Virus record (IMG/VR): IMGVR_UViG_3300002835_000131
Coordinates: 1 to 64,000 of that record
Source of the DNA: a virus
DNA length: 64,000 bases
Reading direction: 5' to 3' (one strand)
Part shown: positions 30,759 through 39,011 of the stretch, piece by piece
Position numbering within the stretch: position 1 is the stretch's first letter
Layout: every line of letters begins with the position of its first letter
Program-made: the position numbers and the translations under genes
Notes under the pieces: model-generated
The model's input: only the letters and a program-made list of their open reading frames with translations
Databases searched by the model: none
Told to the model about the DNA's origin: nothing

Positions 30759-31543
30759 TAGAAAAAAATGTAAACATTAACAAAAAACATGTTAAACGTA
30801 TTTTAGAAGCGGATGTAGATTCTAAACGAGTTAATATATTAGACAGTAGATTCTATAGTAGACATGGAAATTATTATCCATCTGTTACTAATATTTTACA
30901 ATTTATGCCAAAAAATAAATATTTTGAAAATTGGCTTAAAGATGTAGGACATAACGCAGATATTATTGCTCGTAGAGCAGCTGAAGAAGGTACTCAAGTA
31001 CATGACGCCGCTGAAAGATATCTTAAAGGCGAAAAACTACAATGGTTTGATGAGAAAGGAACATCTATTTATTCATTAGATGTATGGAAAATGATTTTAA
31101 AATTCCATGATTTTTGGAGTACTTATAAACCAACTCTAATAGAGAGTGAAATCCATTTATTCTCAGACCAATTTATATATGCTGGTACTTGTGATTTAGT
31201 ACTTGAAATTAATGGTGAAAAATGGATGGTAGATATTAAAACATCAAAATCATTACATACAAGTCAAGAATTACAATTAGCTGCTTACTCACAAGCATGG
31301 AATGAAAACTTTGAAGAGAAAATAGAACGTGCAGGTATATTGTGGTTAAAATCAGCTAAACACGGTCCTGATAAAAATAATAAAAAAATTCAAGGTAAAG
31401 GTTGGGAATTAGCAGAATCTGAGCGTAGCATTGAAGATAATTTAACATTATTTCATTCAATTCATAATCTATTTAAATTAGAAAACCCAAACCCACGCCC
31501 ATCATCTGAACAGTATCCTACAGAAATTCAAATAGGAGTATAA
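30755..31543 (+). CDS. PD-(D/E)XK exonuclease, RecB/Cas4-like
   Basis: 262 aa. Catalytic motifs are EEGTQVHDAAERYL (residues about 76-89), AGTCDLVLEINGEKWMVDIK (about 143-162, the D...DIKT core) and SQELQLAAYSQA (about 169-180, the QxxxY motif). Such single-strand exonucleases take part in phage recombination and end processing. Cotranscribed with the primase. Confidence 0.85.
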   Translation: MIEKNVNINKKHVKRILEADVDSKRVNILDSRFYSRHGNYYPSVTNILQFMPKNKYFENWLKDVGHNADIIARRAAEEGTQVHDAAERYLKGEKLQWFDEKGTSIYSLDVWKMILKFHDFWSTYKPTLIESEIHLFSDQFIYAGTCDLVLEINGEKWMVDIKTSKSLHTSQELQLAAYSQAWNENFEEKIERAGILWLKSAKHGPDKNNKKIQGKGWELAESERSIEDNLTLFHSIHNLFKLENPNPRPSSEQYPTEIQIGV

Positions 31544-31550
31544 GTATTAA

Positions 31551-31558
31551 TATTTATA
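31551..31558 (+). promoter_or_regulatory. Candidate late promoter TATTTATA
   Basis: TATTTATA at 31551-31558, before the first gene of the proposed cargo region (ATG 31572). Confidence 0.5.
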
Positions 31559-31571
31559 TATAAACATTAAG

Positions 31572-32534
31572 ATGATTTCTTTAATTGAGCTTTTAAAATC
31601 AATAACTTTAGAAGGTGGCAACGTATTTGGCACCACCTCTAGTATCAAAAAAGAATACATCCAACCCACTCTTAAAAATTTCACTGCTGAATTAAATAAA
31701 GTATACCCAAAAGTAAAATTTAACTTTAATACTTTAGGTTCAGTTGGTAAAAAAGATGAATCTGGTGATATTGATTTAGGTATGAGTGTTGACCAATTTA
31801 TGGATAAAGATGGTAATCCATTATTATCTAATTGGAATATTGATAAAGCTGAATTTGACACTCTATATGAAAAAATTAGAAAACGTTCACGTTCAGCATC
31901 AGAAACTCAAAGCAAATTAAGAGCTATGTTAGAATTAATAGCTACTAATCTTGAAAAGAAATCAGAATATATAGACACTGATTTAAAAGCAGCAGGTAAT
32001 GGCTCAATATTTTGTAATTTTCCTCAATACAATGAAAAAGGAGAAATACTTAATGATAAATCAGTACAAATAGATATTAATGTAGGTAATTTAGATTGGC
32101 TAAATTTTAGTTACTATTCAAATACCTATAAAGATAATGTAAAAGGTTTACATAGAACCCAATTAATGGTAGCTATGTTCCAAGCATTAAATAAAACTTT
32201 TAGTCATGGTACTGGTGTTAAGGATAAAGAAACAGGAGATATAGTAGCGACTAATCCTCAAGAAGCATTAGATGTATTAAACCAAGGATTTAAACTTAAT
32301 TTATCTCAAGATGTATTAAATGATTATTTTGAGTTAATGGATGTTTTAAAGAAAAAACTACCTAAAGATAAATTAAATCAAGTATTAGATATATATTTAA
32401 GAATATTAGACTCAACTAGAGCTGATATTCCATTAGATCTTCAAGAATATTGGATTACTAATCAAAGTCGCTTAGGTCTTAAAGGTAAATTTTTACCTGA
32501 TGATTCTAATTTAAATAAATATAAAGCAGCATAA
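31572..32534 (+). CDS. Nucleotidyltransferase-fold protein with capsid-tag-like N-terminus, 320 aa
   Basis: MISLIELLKSITLE is a short amphipathic tag like those of other proteins in this region and ends in LxE. LGSVGKKDESGDIDLGMSVD (residues about 55-74) is the GS...DxD motif of the DNA-polymerase-beta nucleotidyltransferase superfamily, which transfers nucleotides to RNA, protein or small molecules. The substrate is unknown. It is coupled by TAATG to the 1127-aa multi-domain gene, which starts with a second domain of the same type. Confidence 0.7.
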   Translation: MISLIELLKSITLEGGNVFGTTSSIKKEYIQPTLKNFTAELNKVYPKVKFNFNTLGSVGKKDESGDIDLGMSVDQFMDKDGNPLLSNWNIDKAEFDTLYEKIRKRSRSASETQSKLRAMLELIATNLEKKSEYIDTDLKAAGNGSIFCNFPQYNEKGEILNDKSVQIDINVGNLDWLNFSYYSNTYKDNVKGLHRTQLMVAMFQALNKTFSHGTGVKDKETGDIVATNPQEALDVLNQGFKLNLSQDVLNDYFELMDVLKKKLPKDKLNQVLDIYLRILDSTRADIPLDLQEYWITNQSRLGLKGKFLPDDSNLNKYKAA

Positions 32535-35500
32535 TGTCAGGTTCAGCAGGTGGAAATAGAATATCTAGGGCAGCAGTAGAAAAAACTGTTCAAGATTATA
32601 TAAATAAAGTATTATCTAAATTCCCTGGATTTAAGGACGCTAAAGCAACTGGTTCTTATAATACAGGAACTAAACAAGACTTTGGTGACATTGATTTAAT
32701 TGTTCATTTAGATAGTAATGATAAAAAATTAGCTAAACAAGATTTAGCTAAATATTTTGCTTCTCTCCCTGATTCAGTTATTGTACCTTTTAAAAGTAAT
32801 AAATATAAAGGAAAAAAATCACTTAGTAGTGGTGAATTAGTAACTGTATTATACCCTATAGTTGGTATGTCTGATGAATTTGTTCAAATAGATAATATTA
32901 TTTCTACTAGTGAAGAAGAATCAACATTTAAAAATACATTCTTAGATTATCCAGCTGAAGTACAAGGTTTACTTTTAGGTTTAGCTAAAGTAATTTGTTT
33001 AGAAGAAGATCCTAAAAAAATATTCACTAGATTAGGTATTACTAATGTACCTGAACTTGAAGCGAATCAAGAATATGAATTTAATTTATCAAGTGCTGGA
33101 TTAACATTACGTATAGTAACATTAGATAATTTTAAAGAACTTAATAGAACTGAGGTTTGGAAATCTTCAAATTGGAGTATTGTTAAAAAATTATTTGACA
33201 ACTACAATATAGATGGTGATTTTAAAACATTATTACAAGATTTAAAATCTAAATTAAAAAACGAACGTTCTAAAAATAGAATAAAAGGTATATTTAAATC
33301 AATGGTGTCTATTAAAAGTGGAGAAGTTGATACACCTAAAGGTGATAATAAACAAGCAGCATTAGACGCAGTTAGTAGTTTATTAGAAAATAAATTATTT
33401 AAAGGATTAGTTAGAGAATTAATCTTACCTTTAATTGAAGCAGATTCAAAGAAAACAGTAGCACTTTATGGTGGTGGTTTTAAACCACCTCACAAAGGTC
33501 ATTTTGAAGTTGTTGAAAAAGCATTAGAGCAATTTCCTCAAATAGATGAATTTATTATTTATGTTGGTTCTGGAACAAGAGATGGAATTACTCAAGCTGA
33601 ATCACTTTTAACTTGGGATATATATAAAAAATACTTACCTTTAAAAGTAAAAGTAGAACCAGCTAAATCACCAATTACAGCTATATATGAGTATATTGAA
33701 AATCATCAAGATGAAGATGTAATATGGGTTATTGGAGCTAGAGATGGTAAAGATGATGATTTTGTAGACTTAGCATCAAAAACTAAAGGTATAGGTAAAT
33801 ATGAAAATGTTGAATTAGCTCCTATAATTACTCAATCAGATACAAGTGGAACTGATGCTCGTCAAGCATTAAAAAAAGGACAAGAAGCATTTTTATCTTT
33901 TATTCCTGAAAAAGTAAAAGAAAAAACAGAAATATTTAATACTTTATCTACTGTCATTCAAGAACTAGTAACAGCTACAGAAGTTATTTGTGATAACTGT
34001 GGCTGGACCTGGAAATTAGCTGATGGTGGTAAGGATTTATATATTTGCCATAACAAATTACCAGATGGTAGTATATGTGGACATGATAATAATCCTGATT
34101 TAAATGAAGGAACTTGTGATTATGATACAGATGTTAAAACAGGTAAAAAATTAGATACACCTGGTGGATTAGAAGAAGGTAAGCAAGTTGGTCCTTTATA
34201 TCACTACACATCAGCCGATGGATTAAAAGGCATCCTTCAGTCTAATAAAATAAATACCTCTGAAGAAAATTATTTAGGTAATGAATTATATTATATTTCA
34301 TTTACTCGTAATAAAAATTTCTATAAAAAAGGATCTAATTTTGGAGTAAAAACAGATTATAGAATTACATTAGATGGAGACAAATTATCTGACAAATATA
34401 AAATAACACCTTTTGCCTACAGACCGGGATGGAACTATGAAGACAATTGGGAATATAATTGGTTAGAAGATGAACCTGAAAGTGTAGTGAGAGATTTCTT
34501 TAATAATACTGGTGATTATGATGAACAAGAAGAAAGAATATCTTTTAAAGGTCCTGAAGGTGGAATTGATAACATAAAAAATTATATCTTAGCTGTTAAT
34601 AAAGTAGAAGATTTAAAAGAAGGTATTATATCATTAAGTGATGAAGAAGAAACAAAATTAAGAAATTTAATTCCTATTTTTATACAAGCTTTAAAAGAAA
34701 AAGACTTTAAAGTAGGATTAACTAATCCTATCAAATACAAAATGGCTTCAGGAGAAGAAGCAGAATTTGTACCATACATTTATGATGATGGTGACACCCG
34801 ATCAGCAGCTAAGTTTTTAACACAAGATAATACTAATTTTAAAGATAATTTTATAGGAATTAATGGAAATTATTGGTTTCCTGCTTTTGAAGGAACATTA
34901 GAATCTATTTGGAAAACATTAACTGGAGATAATCCTAAAGAAGCTCTTTTATCTTCTTTACGTCATGAATTAATTCATGCAAAAGATCCAGCTGTAAATC
35001 ACAAGCCATTAAAAACTAAATATGACCCTTCAAAACCAGAATTATATTATGGTACTTGGGAAGAATTTCCATCACAAACAGGTGAATTTTTAGAAGCTAT
35101 AAAATTTAATAGTTATGAATATATAAATAATAATAAAGATAATTTAAAACAAGCTGTACTTGAGTTAAACTCTTATTATCAAGATATTTTAGATTTTTAT
35201 TCTGGTAAAAATAAAATGTTTAATAAAAGTACAATGGATTGGTTATCTAAAGGAGAAAAAGGTAATGATATTCAAAAATTTATAAGAAAAATAGCAGATT
35301 GGGGAGGATGGTTTTTAGGAATAAATACAAATCCAGGGTGGGATTCAAGAAGTACATTAACTAATTTTCACTCAAATATAGAACAAATAAGAAAATATAA
35401 TCCAGAAGGATATAAAGAATTTCAAAAAGATTTATATAAAACAATTCAAAATACTATTGATTATATTAATACAAAATTACCTAAAGATAGTCCGTTATTA

Positions 35501-35917
35501 AAAGCAGGTGGACAAGGAAAATTAAAAGAAGGTAAAGAAAATAATGACTATAAAAAATATATTCCTGAATTAACTAAATATATGGTTAATCAAGGAATGA
35601 ATATTAAGCCATTACCTGTTGTTAAATTTATTAACAATGATAAAGCAAATGCTGAAAATGTATTTGGCAAAACAGCATTTTACAGCCCAGAAGAAAAATC
35701 AATTACTTTATTTACTATGAATAGACATCCTAAAGATGTTTTACGTTCATTTTCACATGAAATGATACATCATGAACAAAATTTAGATAATAGATTAAAT
35801 AATATAGGTACAACAAATACAAATGAAGACGGAGATTTACCTGAAATTGAAAGAGAAGCTTACAAAAAAGGTAATATGATGTTTAGAAATTGGGAAGACA
35901 GTATTAAAAATAAATAA
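32534..35917 (+). CDS. Multi-enzyme polyvalent protein, 1127 aa
   Basis: Domains in order: nucleotidyltransferase (GSYNTGTKQDFGDIDLIVHL, residues about 40-59); nucleotidylyltransferase of the HxGH class (GGGFKPPHKGHF, about 312-323, with TSGTDARQAL near 436); zinc ribbon (CDNCGWTWKL ... YICHNK ... CGHD, about 485-520); an ART-like fold (GPLYHYTSADGLKGILQSNK, about 552, with YYISFTRNKNFY near 586); a zincin-like LRHELIHAKD (about 808); and a second FSHEMIHHEQ (about 1072). Such domain strings are the mark of phage polyvalent proteins thought to be injected with DNA. Domains are separated by LxE-G/A sites (LIEA, LNEG, LEEG, LKEG) that could be cut by the prohead protease. Activity of each domain is inferred from motifs only. 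Confidence 0.75.
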   Translation: MSGSAGGNRISRAAVEKTVQDYINKVLSKFPGFKDAKATGSYNTGTKQDFGDIDLIVHLDSNDKKLAKQDLAKYFASLPDSVIVPFKSNKYKGKKSLSSGELVTVLYPIVGMSDEFVQIDNIISTSEEESTFKNTFLDYPAEVQGLLLGLAKVICLEEDPKKIFTRLGITNVPELEANQEYEFNLSSAGLTLRIVTLDNFKELNRTEVWKSSNWSIVKKLFDNYNIDGDFKTLLQDLKSKLKNERSKNRIKGIFKSMVSIKSGEVDTPKGDNKQAALDAVSSLLENKLFKGLVRELILPLIEADSKKTVALYGGGFKPPHKGHFEVVEKALEQFPQIDEFIIYVGSGTRDGITQAESLLTWDIYKKYLPLKVKVEPAKSPITAIYEYIENHQDEDVIWVIGARDGKDDDFVDLASKTKGIGKYENVELAPIITQSDTSGTDARQALKKGQEAFLSFIPEKVKEKTEIFNTLSTVIQELVTATEVICDNCGWTWKLADGGKDLYICHNKLPDGSICGHDNNPDLNEGTCDYDTDVKTGKKLDTPGGLEEGKQVGPLYHYTSADGLKGILQSNKINTSEENYLGNELYYISFTRNKNFYKKGSNFGVKTDYRITLDGDKLSDKYKITPFAYRPGWNYEDNWEYNWLEDEPESVVRDFFNNTGDYDEQEERISFKGPEGGIDNIKNYILAVNKVEDLKEGIISLSDEEETKLRNLIPIFIQALKEKDFKVGLTNPIKYKMASGEEAEFVPYIYDDGDTRSAAKFLTQDNTNFKDNFIGINGNYWFPAFEGTLESIWKTLTGDNPKEALLSSLRHELIHAKDPAVNHKPLKTKYDPSKPELYYGTWEEFPSQTGEFLEAIKFNSYEYINNNKDNLKQAVLELNSYYQDILDFYSGKNKMFNKSTMDWLSKGEKGNDIQKFIRKIADWGGWFLGINTNPGWDSRSTLTNFHSNIEQIRKYNPEGYKEFQKDLYKTIQNTIDYINTKLPKDSPLLKAGGQGKLKEGKENNDYKKYIPELTKYMVNQGMNIKPLPVVKFINNDKANAENVFGKTAFYSPEEKSITLFTMNRHPKDVLRSFSHEMIHHEQNLDNRLNNIGTTNTNEDGDLPEIEREAYKKGNMMFRNWEDSIKNK

Positions 35918-35936
35918 AACAAAATAAAAAGATAAT

Positions 35937-36332
35937 ATGAAAAAATTAATTGACCTTTTAAGAGAAAATTTAGAAGAAGAAACAATGGAAACAAAAGAAA
36001 TTATCACTAAAAACTATGATGTAGTTGATGAAGTAGGTAAATTCTTTGTTGTATCTAAACCAGGTACTAAATCTACAAAAGAAGAAATAATGTTTGAAGC
36101 TGATCTTTTTTCATTAGCTGAAAAAATTAAAAATGGCTTAACATATGAAAATATCATGGGTATGTATAAAAACAAATCAGATGCTGGCAGAACAGCTACT
36201 ATGGTTTTAAAAGAACGTGATATGCAAATTGATGAGTTAAAATCATCAATGGATGAATTTAGAACATCTAAAAAAGATATTGATGAGAAAAAAGCTAAAG
36301 CTAAAGAATTAATTCAAAAATTAAAGCAATAA
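35937..36332 (+). CDS. Tagged coiled-coil cargo candidate, 131 aa
   Basis: The N-terminus MKKLIDLLRENLEEE is a clear member of the LIxLLxE tag class. The middle is a small alpha/beta domain. The C-terminal 45 residues are a coiled coil (MQIDELKSSMDEFRTSKKDI). No enzyme motif is visible. Probably packaged or part of the prohead core. Confidence 0.6.
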   Translation: MKKLIDLLRENLEEETMETKEIITKNYDVVDEVGKFFVVSKPGTKSTKEEIMFEADLFSLAEKIKNGLTYENIMGMYKNKSDAGRTATMVLKERDMQIDELKSSMDEFRTSKKDIDEKKAKAKELIQKLKQ

Positions 36333-36333
36333 T

Positions 36334-36975
36334 ATGGCTTACAAATATAAATTAAGAGAAGAAGAAGCAGAAACTACACCTTCAAATCGTGAACAAGTAA
36401 ATTACGATATTGTAGTTACTCCTAATAGTGTTTCTGTAGAAGATACAGTTAAGGCTTTAGAAACATTAGATAACTATGGAATGTATGTTTCTAACATGCG
36501 TAATAAATCATCTATACAAAAAGCTATAGAAGATCACTTTGGTCCTGTTATTCCTGCTAAACGCAAGAAAATGGAAAGAGATCAAGGTTTTCCTTTTCCT
36601 GTTAAAACTAAAACATCAATTGATGATTTTGTTAAATCACATACTTCTAAACCTACATTATTAAAATATAAAGTTAAAGATGATACTATTGTTTTCCCTA
36701 AATCAGGAAATCCAGCTAAAGACTTAACTAAAAAAATTATTGATGTAGTAATGAAAAATGCTAAAATTAATTATTCAATAGTAGATAAAGAAGCAGTTGA
36801 TGAATCAGCAGATAAATTAGATCAAGAAGCAAAATTATATTTTATGCAACAGTTTAAAGCAGGTAAAATTAAAGAATTACCTAAAGATCCTAAAGCTGAG
36901 TATATGAAAGTTAAAATGACTAAAAAAGAATTACAAGAAGTCATTAGAGAACAAATAAAAAATCTAATAAAGTAA
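36334..36975 (+). CDS. Cargo-region protein with C-terminal tag, 213 aa
   Basis: No enzyme family is recognised. The C-terminus MTKKELQEVIREQIKNLIK has the form of the SELKxLIxE tag found at the N-terminus of other proteins here. A body of mixed alpha/beta with Lys-rich stretches precedes it. A tag at the C-terminus also occurs in the genes at 47192 and 62384. Confidence 0.6.
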   Translation: MAYKYKLREEEAETTPSNREQVNYDIVVTPNSVSVEDTVKALETLDNYGMYVSNMRNKSSIQKAIEDHFGPVIPAKRKKMERDQGFPFPVKTKTSIDDFVKSHTSKPTLLKYKVKDDTIVFPKSGNPAKDLTKKIIDVVMKNAKINYSIVDKEAVDESADKLDQEAKLYFMQQFKAGKIKELPKDPKAEYMKVKMTKKELQEVIREQIKNLIK

Positions 36976-36978
36976 TAA

Positions 36979-37548
36979 ATGTCAGAATCAGTTTTAAAAA
37001 AAGAATTTAAAGAAAAAGATGTACAACGTCTTCGTAATTTAGTTCAAGGTAAATATGGTGAAAAAACTAGTACTAGTATTGGTTTTACCAAACAACAAGA
37101 GTTTCATAATGAAGGAGATGTATGGGAAGAAGATAGTCGTAAATGGACTATTAAAAATGGTATAAAACAAAATGTTACAAAATTGGATAAAGCAAAAGCT
37201 CAAATCCATTTACCCTTGTTTTGCCCTGAATGCTCTAAAGTAATGAAACACCGTTATGATAAACAGTTTTATATTCAATATAACAGATGTTTTAATTGCC
37301 AAATAGAATTTGAAGGTACAATAAAAGCAAAAGGATTATGGGTTGAATATGAAAAAAATATATTAAATTCTGATATTGATAGTATAATTAAAGATTTTAA
37401 TATTTGGATTGATGAAAAAATAGATACCAAAATGGAATCTTATATTACAGAGGCAGGAGATGTAGAATCATGGAACGGTTCAGACAAAGCACAATTATTA
37501 AAGAATAAAGAACAAACAATAGAATACCTACAAAGTTTAAAAAAGTAA
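36979..37548 (+). CDS. Zinc-ribbon protein, 189 aa
   Basis: LFCPECSKVMKHRYDKQFYI followed by RCFNCQIEFEG gives two CxxC pairs (residues about 79-115) as a zinc ribbon. The flanks are helical (VQRLRNLVQGKYGEK at the start, QTIEYLQSLKK at the end). No known family assigned. One-nt overlap with the next gene. Confidence 0.65.
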   Translation: MSESVLKKEFKEKDVQRLRNLVQGKYGEKTSTSIGFTKQQEFHNEGDVWEEDSRKWTIKNGIKQNVTKLDKAKAQIHLPLFCPECSKVMKHRYDKQFYIQYNRCFNCQIEFEGTIKAKGLWVEYEKNILNSDIDSIIKDFNIWIDEKIDTKMESYITEAGDVESWNGSDKAQLLKNKEQTIEYLQSLKK

Positions 37549-38153
37549 TGGATATAATAACGGCAGTGATAGTTGCATTTATAACAGCAGTAATAGGACC
37601 AATAGCAATGACTTGGGTTAAAACTAAATTAGAAAGAAAAAAGCAAGATCCATTAGCTGAAGCTATTGAACATAATGCATTAATCGACCATCAAGTTGAT
37701 AATTTATTTGACCAATTAAATTGTGACCGTGTATGGATATCACAATTCCATAATGGTGGGCATTTATATCCTACAGGTAAATCATTACAAAAATTTTCAA
37801 TATTATATGAAAAAGTAAGCATTGATGTAGCATCTGTTAAAGAAGTATACCAAAATATTCCTACATCATTATTTAGTAAAGCATTTTCTACATTATATAG
37901 AGAAGGTGAAATTACATTACCTCATTATGATGCTGATAAAGCTCAAAATTTATTCCCTGTAGACAAAACATGTGGAACTAAATCATTTTATGCTCTTGCT
38001 ATACATGATTTGCATGATCAGTTTATAGGTGTGTTAGTTATTGATTATGTTAATGAAAATCATACATTAACGCTAGAAGAATGGATATTTATAAGACAGA
38101 AGATAGGTGCTATAGGTACACTACTAAGTAATTACTTAAAAACTAAAAAATAA
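37548..38153 (+). CDS. Membrane-anchored GAF-like domain protein, 201 aa
   Basis: Residues about 3-24 (IITAVIVAFITAVIGPIAMT) form an N-terminal transmembrane helix. Residues about 45-195 look like a GAF domain (VDNLFDQLNCDRVWISQFHN, YALAIHDLHDQFIGVLVIDY). GAF domains bind small ligands such as cyclic nucleotides. A lone membrane-tethered GAF protein in a phage late region is unusual. It may act in the host after ejection. Coupled by TAATG on both sides. Confidence 0.65.
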   Translation: MDIITAVIVAFITAVIGPIAMTWVKTKLERKKQDPLAEAIEHNALIDHQVDNLFDQLNCDRVWISQFHNGGHLYPTGKSLQKFSILYEKVSIDVASVKEVYQNIPTSLFSKAFSTLYREGEITLPHYDADKAQNLFPVDKTCGTKSFYALAIHDLHDQFIGVLVIDYVNENHTLTLEEWIFIRQKIGAIGTLLSNYLKTKK

Positions 38154-38356
38154 TGGGTACATTTAACACATATAAATATTTTAACAATCGTCGTTTAGTT
38201 GAAAATAATGAGATGATGGAAGAAGATATATTAAATCCTGTAATTAAATTTGATGTTAGTGAAAAACTATATAAAATATTAAAGGATAATCCTGATTTAC
38301 TAGACACTAGTATGTCACAATTTCACTACAAAATTAATGATCTATTAAGTAAATAA
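38153..38356 (+). CDS. Small cargo-region protein, 67 aa
   Basis: No family is recognised. An acidic helical protein (NEMMEEDILNPVIKFDVSEK) with no visible tag. It is coupled to the GAF-like gene by a one-nt overlap and followed by a basic protein one nt later. Confidence 0.55.
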   Translation: MGTFNTYKYFNNRRLVENNEMMEEDILNPVIKFDVSEKLYKILKDNPDLLDTSMSQFHYKINDLLSK

Positions 38357-38357
38357 T

Positions 38358-38708
38358 ATGGATGCAATTCAACAAGTAGCTAAGGAAAAATTAGAAATTA
38401 TCAAAGACAAAATTGATACTTACAATACACCTACAGTAAAATATTTTTTAAAACTTTATGCTAATGGTAAAACAGTGGATGAATTAGATCCAATAACTGA
38501 TTTTGTTATTATTAATAAAATATTTAATACACCTAGATTAAAAGAACGCATTGATAATATATTAAATGAATTATTAACTGAAAAACTTTGCCCTAAAGGC
38601 GAAGCATATCGTCAACGTAGACTTGCATCTGGCGAAAAATCTTCAGCTTATTTATCAGGTCGAGCTGTTAAGGTATGTAAAGGATTAATGTCAGGCAAGA
38701 AAAAATAA
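38358..38708 (+). CDS. Small protein with basic Cys domain, 116 aa
   Basis: The C-terminal part LCPKGEAYRQRRLASGEKSS followed by AYLSGRAVKVCKGLMSGKKK is a short basic domain with two Cys that recurs in phage late proteins, in my recollection. The N-terminal 75 residues are helical (AKEKLEIIKDKIDTYNTPTV). Basic charge suggests DNA contact within the head. Coupled to the next gene, another small basic protein. Confidence 0.6.
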   Translation: MDAIQQVAKEKLEIIKDKIDTYNTPTVKYFLKLYANGKTVDELDPITDFVIINKIFNTPRLKERIDNILNELLTEKLCPKGEAYRQRRLASGEKSSAYLSGRAVKVCKGLMSGKKK

Positions 38709-38980
38709 TGGACAATTTAAAACGTCTAGTACAAGAATCACTACGTGACTGGTTTAAAAAAGAAAAATGGGTCCGTATAGATACTCAAGGTAACATCGCA
38801 GGTGACTGTGGTACAATGCCTAAAGGTAAAGCAACACAACGTTGCTTACCATTAGCTAAAGCAAAACGCTTAACTAAAGCAGAACGTGCCGCAACAACAC
38901 GCAAAAAAGTTGAGGGTAGTAAAAAAGGTAAACAATTTGTATCCAATACAGAAAAAGCAAAAGTTAAGTTTAACAAATAA
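38708..38980 (+). CDS. Tagged DUF6321-like basic protein, 90 aa
   Basis: N-terminal tag MDNLKRLVQESLRDWFKKE, then KWVRIDTQGNIAGDCGTMPK and RCLPLAKAKRLTKAERAATT. This KW.RI...G.I.G.CG ... RCLPL.KA..L...ERAA pattern corresponds to the DUF6321-type domain of phage proteins. Strongly basic (Lys/Arg tail), so DNA binding in the capsid is plausible. The Cys pair could bind metal. Confidence 0.65.
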   Translation: MDNLKRLVQESLRDWFKKEKWVRIDTQGNIAGDCGTMPKGKATQRCLPLAKAKRLTKAERAATTRKKVEGSKKGKQFVSNTEKAKVKFNK

Positions 38981-38984
38981 CACA

Positions 38985-38992
38985 TATTTATA
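38985..38992 (+). promoter_or_regulatory. Candidate late promoter TATTTATA
   Basis: TATTTATA at 38985-38992 in the 31-nt gap before the ATG at 39012. Confidence 0.5.
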
Positions 38993-39011
38993 ATATATAA
39001 CTATATAAAAC

